Assembly: GCA_965279255.1 (NCBI GenBank)
Contig: OZ257146.1
Coordinates: 3,596,001 to 3,660,000 of the forward strand
Reading direction: 5' to 3'
Length of the DNA: 64,000 bases
Source of the DNA: CAMFLJ01 sp965279255
GTDB taxonomy: Bacteria > Actinomycetota > Acidimicrobiia > Acidimicrobiales > Acidimicrobilacustridaceae
Part shown: one piece after another, positions 7,207-15,863 of the stretch
Position numbering within the stretch: position 1 is the stretch's first letter
Layout of the letters: the number at the start of each line of letters is the position of its first letter
Notes under the pieces: generated by a model
Databases searched by the model: none
What the model was told of the DNA's origin: nothing
What the model saw: only the letters and a program-made list of their open reading frames with translations
Translations under genes and position numbers: made by a program

Positions 7207-8265
7207 ACCCGGATCCACCATCCGCCCGTCGCGGATGGCCATGCCGGCCTCGGCCGCCGCCACCACGAAAATGGTGACGACCGTCGCGATCACCACGCCC
7301 CGCACGCCCTCGACCTCCCAGCCGATGAGCGACGCCACGATCAGCAGCAGCGACCGCACCGCGACCGAGTGCCGCTCGATGCGCTGCTGCACGTAGATCA
7401 CGTCGAGGGCCTGGATCACGATCGCCAGCAGCACGATCGGGCCGACGAGGTCGGGCCACTTCAGCGCGCTGGCGAGCGCGAACACCACGCCACCCACGAA
7501 GAGGCCGAAGCAGGGGAACAGGCTGAGGAACCCCACCGCGATGCCGAGCACCGTCGGCACCCGAAGACCGAGGAGCGCGGCGCAGGTGAAGGTGAGGCTG
7601 AACAGCGCGGCGGCCCGCAGCAGCATCAGGCCCACGTACCGGGTGGTGCGGCGGTGGGCGACGGTGATCACCATGCGCACCCGGGCCTGGGTCACCGGCG
7701 ACGGGAAGAGGCGCACGAAGGCGGCCACGAACGGCGGGCCAGCGGCCAGCATCATCACCGCGAAGAGCCAGATGATGAAGATGTCACTGGCGCCCGAGGC
7801 GAGCGTGGGCGCCAGCTCCGAGAGCCGCGAGGCGTCGAGGGAGACGTCCTCCCGCAGGGTCTTGGTGAGCTCCGACGACCGCTGGGTGAGGTCGAGCCGG
7901 TCGGCCAGGTCGGTGTAGCGGGGCGTCGCCTCGATGCGGGCCACGCTCTCGTCGATGGCGTCGGCGACCCGGTCGGTCTGGCGGTCGACCTCGTCGACGG
8001 CCCGATAGCCGAGCAGCCCGACGGCACCGGCGGCGACGAGCGAGACGAGCAGGATCGCCAGCCACCGCGGGATCCAGCGGCTCAGGTAGCCCACCAGCGG
8101 GAGGGTCAGGGCCGCACCGACGACACCGAGGCCGAAGAGCACGAGGGAGCCGCGGGCGCGGGCGACGATCGCCAGCAGGACCAGCCACCCGGCCACCAGC
8201 ACGACGGCCCGGACGATGGAGCCGGGCGTCAGGACGAGACGGGTCGCAGGGACCGGGGGGGCCAC
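7138..8265 (-). CDS. Second AI-2E-family-like membrane protein
   Basis: 375 residues from a GTG. The architecture matches the plus-strand neighbour: paired N-terminal helices, a polar loop (residues about 85-150), then helices including VLGIAVGFLSLFPCFGLFVGGVVFAL, IVLLAIVIQALDVIYVQQRIE and LLLIVASLIGWEVEGVRGVVIATVV. The loop signature is more diverged than in the 6034 gene, so the family call is by overall layout. The last 23 codons are antisense to the end of that gene, an unusual coding overlap of convergent paralogues. Confidence 0.65.
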   Translation of the reverse strand: MAPPVPATRLVLTPGSIVRAVVLVAGWLVLLAIVARARGSLVLFGLGVVGAALTLPLVGYLSRWIPRWLAILLVSLVAAGAVGLLGYRAVDEVDRQTDRVADAIDESVARIEATPRYTDLADRLDLTQRSSELTKTLREDVSLDASRLSELAPTLASGASDIFIIWLFAVMMLAAGPPFVAAFVRLFPSPVTQARVRMVITVAHRRTTRYVGLMLLRAAALFSLTFTCAALLGLRVPTVLGIAVGFLSLFPCFGLFVGGVVFALASALKWPDLVGPIVLLAIVIQALDVIYVQQRIERHSVAVRSLLLIVASLIGWEVEGVRGVVIATVVTIFVVAAAEAGMAIRDGRMVDPGLEVLPFAAVASEPSAEVVPPLP

Positions 8266-8306
8266 GTCGGCGACGGTAGTGCCGGCCCTCCCGCACCACG
8301 GGGACG

Positions 8307-8522
8307 CTACGGGGCGTCGACCACCCGCACCGCGGCGTCGCCGAGGGCCACGACGTCGCCGGCGCGCAGTTGGCGGCCCCGACGGGTCTCGGCCTCGCCG
8401 TTGACCGAGACCTCACCGCCGGCCAGCAGGAACTTGGCGTCCGAGCCGCTGTCGACCAGCCCGGCGAGCTTCAGGAGCTGGCCCAACCGGATGGTGTCGG
8501 TGCTGATGGCGACGTCGTCCAC
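8307..8522 (-). CDS. S4-domain RNA-binding protein (YbcJ/YaaA type)
   Basis: 71 residues from GTG 8522; a GTG at 8540 is an alternative. A single S4 fold is visible: TIRLGQLLKLAGLVDSGSDAK, followed by GGEVSVNGEAETRRGRQLRAGD. Small stand-alone S4 proteins bind structured RNA, often rRNA. It lies 41 nt upstream of the AI-2E-like gene's start on the same strand, so the two may be cotranscribed. Confidence 0.8.
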   Translation of the reverse strand: MDDVAISTDTIRLGQLLKLAGLVDSGSDAKFLLAGGEVSVNGEAETRRGRQLRAGDVVALGDAAVRVVDAP

Positions 8523-8602
8523 GCCACCATCCTCGCCCACATGACAGCGACCCGTGTGCGGTGGGTAGGGACGAGGGTACGCCAGACGAGGAGACCCACC
8601 GC

Positions 8603-9076
8603 ATGTCCGAGACCCGCCCCACCGAGAGCGACGCCCACCTCAGTGATCTCGTGGACGGCATCCGCGTCGCCATGCTCACCACGGCCGACACCACCGGCGC
8701 CCTCCGGTCCCGGCCCCTGACCGTCCAGAAGGTCGATGACGACGGCACCGTCTGGTTCCTCGTCGACGCCTCCGCCGGGTGGGTGGCCGACCGGATCCCG
8801 TCGGTCAACGTGGCCTTCACCGACGACGGCACCTGGGTGTCGGTCACCGGTTCGGCCGACCTGGTGACCGACCGGGCGGTGCTCGACGAGCTCGGCGACC
8901 CCGTGAGCGACGCCTGGTTCGGCGAGGGCACCACCCCTGCGGCCCTGCGGGTGACCGTGGGCGAGGCCGACTACTGGGACGCCCCGGGCAAGGTGGTCCA
9001 GCTGTTCGAGCTCGGCCGCTCGGCGCTCACCGGCTCCCGGCCCGACATGGGCGAGCGCGGCGTGGTCGAGTCGTAG
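8603..9076 (+). CDS. Pyridoxamine 5'-phosphate oxidase-family (general stress protein 26-like) protein
   Basis: 157 residues from ATG 8603, preceded by a GAGGAGA-like ribosome site. The split-barrel flavin-binding pattern is clear: GIRVAMLTTADTTGALRSRPLTVQKVDDDGTVWFLVD, then a VAFTDDGTWVSVTGSADLVTD hairpin and a C-terminal VTVGEADYWDAPGKVVQLFE. This subgroup (short, general-stress-protein-26-like) binds flavin or deazaflavin and is not expected to make pyridoxal phosphate. It is isolated between divergent and convergent neighbours. Confidence 0.8.
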   Translation: MSETRPTESDAHLSDLVDGIRVAMLTTADTTGALRSRPLTVQKVDDDGTVWFLVDASAGWVADRIPSVNVAFTDDGTWVSVTGSADLVTDRAVLDELGDPVSDAWFGEGTTPAALRVTVGEADYWDAPGKVVQLFELGRSALTGSRPDMGERGVVES

Positions 9077-9098
9077 AGCCCGGCCCTAGAGCCCGGCC

Positions 9099-10001
9099 CT
9101 AGAGCCGGCCGTCGGCGAGCAGGTCGATGGGGTTCTGGAGGTCGACCGCCCCGACCAGCCCGGCGCTGCCGTAGCCGAGCACCTTCTGGCACTCGACGGG
9201 CAGCGTGCGGGCGACGTCGGGCGGCACCGCCAGGTAGTTGTTCTCCTCGGTGCGCAGCCACGACAGCGTGAAGCTGAGGTGCACGCCGCGGCGCCACACG
9301 TCGCTGGTCGTGTTGGCGCCGCCGCCGTGGATGGTGGTGCCGAAGTAGACGAGGGCCGAACCGGCCGGCATCTCGGCGTGGACGACGTCGTCCTCGTCGA
9401 GGCGCTCGCCCCGCTCGGTGATCGGTCGCGCCGCGCCCGGCCACAGGTGGCTGCGGGGGATGAGGCGGGTGGCGCCGTTCTCGCGGGTGAAGTCGACGAA
9501 CGCCAGCATCGACGCCAGCTGCAGCTGCCCGCCGCGCGGGTAGGGCACGTCCATCCAGACGTCCTCGTCGCGGTGCAGCATCTGGGCCTCGCCGCCGGGG
9601 CCCCGCACGATCATGTGGCCGAGGTTGAGCATCCACTCGGTGGGGCCCAGGCCCAGCTTCTCGAGCACGCCCCACGTCAGGTAGCGGTCGCACAGCGCGC
9701 GGTAGAGCGGGTGGACCATGACCTCGGTGGCGAAGGTGCGCGACTTGGCCGCCAGGCCGCTGACGTGCTTGGTGGCCTCCCCGTGGAAGTCGTCGACGGC
9801 CGTGTTGTAGATGGCCAGCTCGGTGTCGGCGGCGGCCACGGCGTCGTCGACCTCGGCGTTGACGGCGGCCACGACCTCGGGGGCGATCAGGCCCTCGACG
9901 ATCACGGCGCCGTGCTCGGCCAGGAGGTCGCCGACCACCGCGTGGTCAGTGTCGCGACCGACCCGCGGGAGGTACGTGCGCTCGGACTCGGTGTCGGTCA
10001 T
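9099..10001 (-). CDS. Phytanoyl-CoA dioxygenase (PhyH) family oxygenase
   Basis: The ATG at 10001 has a GGGGGG ribosome site and gives 300 residues; the longer frame to 10049 is not favoured. Fe(II)/2-oxoglutarate ligands are visible as HRDED (the HxD pair) and TIHGGGAN (distal His), with VHLSFTLSW carrying the strand before the C-terminus. The fold otherwise follows PhyH (GHMIVRGPGGEAQMLHRD, GATRLIPRSHLWPG). It would hydroxylate an unknown small molecule. No partner gene is adjacent, since sbcC follows 73 nt upstream. Confidence 0.8.
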   Translation of the reverse strand: MTDTESERTYLPRVGRDTDHAVVGDLLAEHGAVIVEGLIAPEVVAAVNAEVDDAVAAADTELAIYNTAVDDFHGEATKHVSGLAAKSRTFATEVMVHPLYRALCDRYLTWGVLEKLGLGPTEWMLNLGHMIVRGPGGEAQMLHRDEDVWMDVPYPRGGQLQLASMLAFVDFTRENGATRLIPRSHLWPGAARPITERGERLDEDDVVHAEMPAGSALVYFGTTIHGGGANTTSDVWRRGVHLSFTLSWLRTEENNYLAVPPDVARTLPVECQKVLGYGSAGLVGAVDLQNPIDLLADGRL

Positions 10002-10074
10002 CGATCCCCCCGGTGGGCCGACCGCGCGCCTGCGGCCGACGGGGCCCACGCTAGCCAGGGGCCGCGCCCCGGGC

Positions 10075-13062
10075 TCAGGGCAGGACGAGGGTGGAGCCGC
10101 GCCCGTCGGAGCGGGGCGTGACCTCGATGCCGGTGGGGAGCTGCTGCTTCATCGCCTCGACGTGGGTGATGACGCCGACCATGCGACCCGACGCGTGGAT
10201 CTTGTGCAGGGCGTCGACGGCCTGGTCGAGGGCGGCCGGGTCGAGCGACCCGAAGCCCTCGTCGACGAACAGCGCCTCGAAGCGGCGGCCCGAGCCGACC
10301 CCGCCGAGGCTGACCACGTCGGCGAGGCCGAGGGCGAGGGCCAGCGAGGCCTGGAACTGCTCACCGCCCGAGAGGGTGGCGGGAGGGCGGGCCCGACCGG
10401 TGTGGCTGTCGAAGACGGCGAGGTCGAGGCCGGCCTGCTTGGCCTTGTGGCCGGCGTCGTCGGTGCGCTCGAGCTGGTAGCGGCCGTTGGTCATGCGACC
10501 GAGGTGCACGTTGGCGGCATGGGTGACGCGCTCGAGCTCGCCGGCGAGGACCCAGGTCTCGAGGCCGATCTTGCCCGGGCCCTGACCGTCGGCGATGGCG
10601 GCGACCCGCTCGGTGCGCTCGCGCAGGTCGCGCAGGCCGGTGTTGGCGTCCTCGACGCGCCGGGCGTCTCCGATGGCCTTCTGGGCCTGGGCGCCGCGGA
10701 CCAGCAGGCCCTCGAGGCGGGCCCGGGCCCGATCGTCGGCCTCACGGAGCTCGGCGGCCGTGGGGGCGAGGGCCTCGACGTCGGGGCGCTCGGCGGGGAG
10801 CTCGACGTCGGCCAGCGCGGCCAGGCCGCCCTGGACCTCGGCGAGGGCGGCGTCGTGCTCGGCCACGTGCTGCTCGAGCTGGTGCAGCTCGGCACCGGCG
10901 AGCGCCGCCGACCGGGCGGCGGCGAGGTCGGCGAAGCCGGAGGTGGCGAGGGTGTCGACCAGCGCGGCGTCGGCCAGCTCGACCGCGCCGGCGGCGGTGG
11001 TGACGGCGGTGGCGGCCGCCCGGCACTGGCCCACCGCGCGGCTGGCGGCGGCCAGGCGATGGCCCTGCTCGACCAGCTGCTCGGGGTCGGTGTCGCCGAC
11101 CTCGGCGACCAGCTCGGCGACCTTGGCCTCGGCGCCGGCGACCGCGGCCACGGCGGTGGCGTGGTCGGCAGCCAGCACGGTGGCGCGGGCCTGGAGGGCC
11201 TCGTGGTGCTCGACGCCCTTGGCCAGGCGCCGCCCGACGTCGGCGAGCTCGACGGCGGCGTCGACCGCGGCCTTCTCGGCGGCGAGGAGCTGCTGGTGGG
11301 CGGCGTCGAGGTCGGCGACCGGCTGTTCGGCGGCGGCCCCGAGGACCTCGAGCTGCTCGGCGACCGCGCCCGACGCCGCGGCCAGGTCGGAGGCGGCCCG
11401 CGCCGTTCGCTGCTGGGCCTTCTCGAGGGCCACGACGTCGATCTCGATGTCGTCGCCGGGCTCGGCGGGAGACGGGTGCTCGGTGCTGCCGCACACCGGG
11501 CAGGACTCGCCGGCGCGCAGGGCCGCCGCCAGGCGGGGGGCGGCGCCGGCCACGAAGGCGGCGAGGACCTCGGCCAGGCGGGCCTCGGAGGTGGCGTGTG
11601 CGGCCCGGTGGCGCTCGACCTCGGCCCGCACGATGTCGAGCTTGCGGCGGCGGGCGAGGAGGTCGGCCGATGCCATGACCTGGGCCTTGAGGGCCTCGGC
11701 CCCGGCGGCGACCGGGCTCAGCGCGCCCTGGCGGGCGGTGAGCTCGGCCCGCAGCTCGGCGGTGCGCTCCTGGTCGGCGACGAGGGCGGCCTGGCGCTGC
11801 TCGACCTCGGTGAGCGAGGCGGTGGCCCGGCCGAGCGCGGCGCGGGCCCCGGCCAGCTCGCCCAGGCGGGCAGCGGTGCGCTCGAGGGCGTCGGTGGCCA
11901 CGCCGAGGGCACGGTCGGCGGCATCGGGGTCGAGGTCGGCGCCAGCGACGGCGTCGGGGCCCTCGGGGGCGAGGTCGACGGCGGCGAGGTGCTCGCGCAG
12001 CGCGCCGACCGCTCCGGCGGCGGTGCGCTCGGCCTCGGCCAGCCCGGCGCGGGCGTGGTCGAGCACCGCGGCCTGGGTGACGACCGGCGCCGCCCGGCGG
12101 GCAGCGGCGGCGAGCTCGCGCCAACGGGCGACCTCGGCCTGGGCCGCGACCAGCACATCGGCCCGGGCCAGCAGGGTGGCCCGTTGGTCCCACTGGGCGG
12201 CGAGGGCGGCGGCGGTGTCGGCGGCACGGGTGGCCGCGGTGGCCTGCACGGTGAGCTCGGCCGACCGACGCTCGGCCTCGGCGACGCCGGGGGCCAGCTT
12301 CTGCCAGAACCCCTCGAGCAGCTCGAGGTCGTCGTCGGGCTCGACGCCGTCGAGGGACTCGGGGAGCACGTCGTCGGTGAGGCTGGCCGCGACCCAGCGG
12401 AGGTGCTCCTTGGCGTTGAGGCGGTGGTGGTCGATCTCGATGTCGACGGCGTCGACCCGGCGGCGCAGCTCGGCGGCCCGGCGCTTCAGCTCCTCGACCG
12501 CGTCGCGGTAGAGGGCGGTGCCGAACAGCTTCTGCAGCAGCGGCCGGCGCTCCTTGGTGCCGGCCAGCAGAAAGGCCTGGAAGCGGCCCTGGGGCAACAG
12601 CACGACGCGCTCGAACTGGCCCGCGTCGAGCCCCACGAGGGCCACGCAGGCCTCGGTGACCGGGCGGGTGCCCGAGGCGACGGGCACCTCGGTGCCGTCG
12701 GGGTCGAGGCGGTGGAGCTCGGCGGTGGCGGCCTCGACGGTGGTGCCGGTGCCGCGGCGCTTGGGGCGCTCCTGCTCGGGGGTGCGCCGCACCCGGTAGC
12801 TGACGCCCTCGATGGCGAAGGTGAGCTCGACCTCGCACCGGTCGGCCGGGGCGGCGTGGTGCGAGCGGACCTCGCCGAGGGGGCGACCGCCCGGCAGCTC
12901 GCCGTAGAGGGCGAACGCCATGGCGTCGAAGAGGGTGGTCTTGCCGGCACCGGTGGGGCCGGTGACGACGAAGAGGCCGAGGCGGGCGAGCTCGTCGAAG
13001 TCGACCTCCTCCGCGCCGGGGTAGGCACCGAAGCCGGCGAGGCGGAGCCGTTGCGGGCGCAT
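10075..13062 (-). CDS. sbcC: SbcC, ATPase subunit of the SbcCD nuclease
   Basis: 995 residues. The N-terminus (MRPQRLRLAGFGAYPGAEEVDF) leads to the Walker A motif GPTGAGKTT. A long Ala/Glu-rich coiled coil contains the central zinc hook CPVCGSTEHPSP, and the C-terminus has the ABC signature TLSGGEQFQASLALALGLAD followed by FEALFVDEGFGSLD (Walker B). SbcC with SbcD opens DNA hairpins and trims blocked ends during recombination and repair. Its ATG overlaps the sbcD stop by one base, so the pair is translationally coupled. Hairpin cleavage is of interest given the many palindromic repeats in this window. Confidence 0.95.
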   Translation of the reverse strand: MRPQRLRLAGFGAYPGAEEVDFDELARLGLFVVTGPTGAGKTTLFDAMAFALYGELPGGRPLGEVRSHHAAPADRCEVELTFAIEGVSYRVRRTPEQERPKRRGTGTTVEAATAELHRLDPDGTEVPVASGTRPVTEACVALVGLDAGQFERVVLLPQGRFQAFLLAGTKERRPLLQKLFGTALYRDAVEELKRRAAELRRRVDAVDIEIDHHRLNAKEHLRWVAASLTDDVLPESLDGVEPDDDLELLEGFWQKLAPGVAEAERRSAELTVQATAATRAADTAAALAAQWDQRATLLARADVLVAAQAEVARWRELAAAARRAAPVVTQAAVLDHARAGLAEAERTAAGAVGALREHLAAVDLAPEGPDAVAGADLDPDAADRALGVATDALERTAARLGELAGARAALGRATASLTEVEQRQAALVADQERTAELRAELTARQGALSPVAAGAEALKAQVMASADLLARRRKLDIVRAEVERHRAAHATSEARLAEVLAAFVAGAAPRLAAALRAGESCPVCGSTEHPSPAEPGDDIEIDVVALEKAQQRTARAASDLAAASGAVAEQLEVLGAAAEQPVADLDAAHQQLLAAEKAAVDAAVELADVGRRLAKGVEHHEALQARATVLAADHATAVAAVAGAEAKVAELVAEVGDTDPEQLVEQGHRLAAASRAVGQCRAAATAVTTAAGAVELADAALVDTLATSGFADLAAARSAALAGAELHQLEQHVAEHDAALAEVQGGLAALADVELPAERPDVEALAPTAAELREADDRARARLEGLLVRGAQAQKAIGDARRVEDANTGLRDLRERTERVAAIADGQGPGKIGLETWVLAGELERVTHAANVHLGRMTNGRYQLERTDDAGHKAKQAGLDLAVFDSHTGRARPPATLSGGEQFQASLALALGLADVVSLGGVGSGRRFEALFVDEGFGSLDPAALDQAVDALHKIHASGRMVGVITHVEAMKQQLPTGIEVTPRSDGRGSTLVLP

Positions 13063-14408
13063 CAGGCCCGGGCCTCGGCGCTGGTGACGTGGGAGAGGAC
13101 GGACTCGAGCAGCGAGCGCTCGACGTCTTCCGGGGCCTCGCCGGTGACGTCGAGCCAGAACCCGAGGGCGGCGTCGAGCGGGTCGAGGCGGCGACGCGCC
13201 TCGCCGCCGGCCGCACCCGACAGGTCGCCGGTGGTGGCGATCGCGGCCGGGCGGGGCACGACCTCGACGACGAACGGGAACCGGGCCTGGAGCCGGCTCT
13301 TGGCGTCGACGACGTAGCCGGGGTCGGTGAGCACGGCCCGCACGAAGCTGGCCTCGGCCGCGGCGTGGGAGGGATCGGCCAGCAGCTCGTCGATGGGGCC
13401 CACGACGGTGGCCACGGGACGGCCGAGGGGCACCTGAATGGTGCGGACCTCGCAGGCGCCGTCGGGGGCCATGTCGACGAGGACCACCTGCTTGGGGTGG
13501 GTCTCGGAGAAGGAGTAGGGCAGCGGGGTGCCCGAGTAGCGCACGGTGTCGAGGCCGGCCCGCACCCGCTGGGGACGGTGCAGGTGGCCGAGGGCGACGT
13601 AGTCGAAGCCCTCGAAGAGCTCGATGCCGACCTCGGCGGTGCCGCCGACGGTGAGGAGGCGCTCGGACTCGGAGGTCTCGGCCCCGGACACGAAGGTGTG
13701 GGCGACGACCAGGCTGCGGGGGGCGCGGCGATCGGCGCGGGCCCGACGGAGGGCCTGGTCGAGGACGCCGTGATGGGTGCGACGAGCGGGAGCGGCCCCG
13801 GGCACGACCTCGGGCACCGCGGCGACCGGGGGTTCGGGCTCGGCGTCGAGGAGGTCGAACAGCGACAGCGGCTCGGCGAGAGTGCCGTCGGCCGGTGGCA
13901 CCGACGCGGCCGGCGCGGGCGCGACCACCTCGGGGAGCACCACCGGCGGCCCGGCGGCCTCGACCTCGGGGGTGGCGTCGGCCGCCCACTCGGGCGGGGT
14001 GAGGACGGGGTCGAGGTAGGGCACGGCCACGACGTCGAGCGGGCCGTCGGCGAGCTCGAGGGTGGTGACCGCCCCGGCCCGGCCGAAGCCGCCGCGGACC
14101 AGCACGCCCGACAGGTCGGTGAGCCCGTCGTAGGCGGCCAGCCGCTCGGGGCCGTCGTGGTTGCCGGCGATGGCCACGACCCGCACGCGGTGGGCGACGA
14201 GGCGGTCGAGGGTGTCGCGCAGGAGGGCCACGGACTCGGTGGGCGGGATGGCCCGGTCGTAGAGGTCGCCGGCGACCACGACGAGGTCGACGCGCTCGTC
14301 CACCACAACCTCGACGAGCCAGTCGAGGAACCCCGCCTGGTCGGCGTGGAGCGACACGGGACCGAAGCTTCGGCCGAGGTGCCAGTCGCTCGTGTGGAGG
14401 ATCCTCAT
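13062..14408 (-). CDS. sbcD: SbcD, exonuclease subunit
   Basis: The ATG at 14408 (MRILHTSDWHLGRSF) is the natural start of the family, giving 448 residues. Phosphodiesterase motifs are all visible: DWHLG, GDLYDR, GNHDGP, VAHTF and GHLHRPQ. Between GNHD and VAHTF there is an Ala/Pro/Val-rich insertion of roughly 60 residues (about residues 150-220) that typical SbcD lacks; it looks like a flexible linker. SbcD supplies the Mn-dependent nuclease site to the SbcC ATPase. The promoter presumably lies in the interval to the divergent esterase, which carries a nested palindrome. Confidence 0.93.
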   Translation of the reverse strand: MRILHTSDWHLGRSFGPVSLHADQAGFLDWLVEVVVDERVDLVVVAGDLYDRAIPPTESVALLRDTLDRLVAHRVRVVAIAGNHDGPERLAAYDGLTDLSGVLVRGGFGRAGAVTTLELADGPLDVVAVPYLDPVLTPPEWAADATPEVEAAGPPVVLPEVVAPAPAASVPPADGTLAEPLSLFDLLDAEPEPPVAAVPEVVPGAAPARRTHHGVLDQALRRARADRRAPRSLVVAHTFVSGAETSESERLLTVGGTAEVGIELFEGFDYVALGHLHRPQRVRAGLDTVRYSGTPLPYSFSETHPKQVVLVDMAPDGACEVRTIQVPLGRPVATVVGPIDELLADPSHAAAEASFVRAVLTDPGYVVDAKSRLQARFPFVVEVVPRPAAIATTGDLSGAAGGEARRRLDPLDAALGFWLDVTGEAPEDVERSLLESVLSHVTSAEARA

Positions 14409-14420
14409 CGCCCGTCCGAT

Positions 14421-14457
14421 CGTAGGGTGCCCGTCCGGGCACACCAGTGACCCTACG
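14421..14457. promoter_or_regulatory. Nested palindrome upstream of sbcD
   Basis: Outer arms CGTAGGGT (14421-14428) and ACCCTACG (14450-14457) are perfect. An inner pair, GTGCCCG (14427-14433) and CGGGCAC (14436-14442), is also perfect. The site is 13 nt upstream of the sbcD start and lies between divergent genes, so an operator or 5' hairpin for sbcDC is plausible. Confidence 0.45.
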
Positions 14458-14582
14458 GAGGGGGTGTGACAGACCGCCTGACCAGGGGAAACGCGCCCGC
14501 CCGCCGCCCCGCTGAGGCGGATGACCGGCCCGCATCGCTGCGTCCCACCCCCGTGGCGGGCCGGTGCCTAGCGTTCACCGGC

Positions 14583-15791
14583 GTGCCTCAGCCCCGACGT
14601 CACCTGGTCCGCCCGCTCGCCGCCGTCATGGCCGCCGGCCTGCTCTGCCTCACCCTCGGAGCAGGGGTCGCGGCGGCTGCCGACCCCACCACCTCCACCA
14701 CGGTGCGCTCGACCACCACGACCTTCCCGGACGACGCCGGCTCGACGACGCCGACGCTCGACTCGTCGACCCCGTCGTCCGACGAGGAGGTGCGGGTCAC
14801 CAGCCGCCTCACCTACTACCCGGGCGGTCCGACGTTCGACGCCTACATCCCCACCGCCGGCACCGCGCCCCGACCGGCGCTGATCATGGTGCACGGCGGC
14901 GGATGGCAGGGCGGCGACCAGACCGAGCTGGCCCCCTACGCCATGGACGCCGCCACCAACAACGGCTGGGCGGCCTTCACCGTCAACTACCGCCTCGACG
15001 GGAACGACCCCTCGGCCTGGGCCGACGAGCTCCACGACGTGCAGTCCGCCATCCGCTACATCGTCGGGTCGCAGGCCCAGACCTACGGCATCGACCCGAG
15101 CCAGGTGGTGCTGCTCGGCGACTCCGCCGGCGCCAACCTGGTCGCCCTCATCTCCGAGTACGGCACCGCCGACGCGGTGACCGGCGATCCCGTCGGCTAC
15201 GACCCGAGCCTCGCCGTGGCGCTGAAGGCCGTGGCCCTGTGGTCGCCCCCGACCGATCTGACGGCCCTCGTGGCCACCGCGCCCAACGAGCCGCCGCCCG
15301 GCTGCGGCACCGACCCGGCCTGCGACTTCACGTGGACCCAGCCGGCCATCGTCGAGTACATCGGCTGCGAGCCCTCGGGCTGCCCCGAGCGCTACAGGGA
15401 GGCGTCGCCGGTCGACAACGTGTCGGCCTCGACCGCCCCCAGCTACGTCGCCAACTCCACCGATGAGCTGGTGCCGCTGAACCAGGTGCAGCAGTACGTC
15501 GACGAGCTCGACAAGGCTGGCGTGCCCAACCAGTTCGACGTCGTCGACGGCGACCTCCACGCCGCCCAGCTCGGCCCGAGGGTGTGGCCGGCGTCGGTCG
15601 ACTTCCTCGCCCGCTACGTCACCACGGGCGGCGCCGCGCCGACCGGCGCCGTGACCTCCGGTCCGGGCCACACGCCGTGGATCGTGGTCGGCATCGGTGT
15701 GGGGCTCCTCGTCATCGCCGTCGGCATCGCGGTGGCCGCGGTCGAGCACCACCGCCATGAGCCGCCACAGGGTCGCCACGCTGCGCTTTGA
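14583..15791 (+). CDS. Secreted or anchored alpha/beta-hydrolase esterase
   Basis: The GTG at 14583 begins directly at a signal peptide (VPQPRRHLVRPLAAVMAAGLLCLTLGAGVAAAA); an upstream ATG-like start at 14466 would add 39 unlikely residues. This gives 402 residues. A Thr/Ser-rich linker is followed by the hormone-sensitive-lipase-like fold: oxyanion HGGGWQGGD, nucleophile elbow GDSAGAN, a TDELVPL acid region and DGDLHAAQ for the catalytic His. The C-terminus has a membrane helix (PWIVVGIGVGLLVIAVGIAVAAV), so it is probably displayed on the cell surface. The substrate is unknown, but acyl or peptide esters are typical. Confidence 0.8.
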   Translation: MPQPRRHLVRPLAAVMAAGLLCLTLGAGVAAAADPTTSTTVRSTTTTFPDDAGSTTPTLDSSTPSSDEEVRVTSRLTYYPGGPTFDAYIPTAGTAPRPALIMVHGGGWQGGDQTELAPYAMDAATNNGWAAFTVNYRLDGNDPSAWADELHDVQSAIRYIVGSQAQTYGIDPSQVVLLGDSAGANLVALISEYGTADAVTGDPVGYDPSLAVALKAVALWSPPTDLTALVATAPNEPPPGCGTDPACDFTWTQPAIVEYIGCEPSGCPERYREASPVDNVSASTAPSYVANSTDELVPLNQVQQYVDELDKAGVPNQFDVVDGDLHAAQLGPRVWPASVDFLARYVTTGGAAPTGAVTSGPGHTPWIVVGIGVGLLVIAVGIAVAAVEHHRHEPPQGRHAAL

Positions 15792-15863
15792 CGTCGTCAG
15801 ATCCCCGTCACCGATAGTCTCCCGGCCGCACGGCGGGGTGGCGACAGCGTTCGGAAGGGGCCA

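Noticed and set aside
9811..13317. Plus-strand frame of 1168 codons
   Set aside because: It is antisense to sbcC/sbcD, Gly/Ala/Glu-rich without domains, and arises from codon bias in GC-rich DNA.
10742..14308. Minus-strand frame of 1188 codons overlapping sbcD and sbcC
   Set aside because: It is out of frame with the SbcC and SbcD motifs and rich in Arg/Pro/Ser, a shadow frame.
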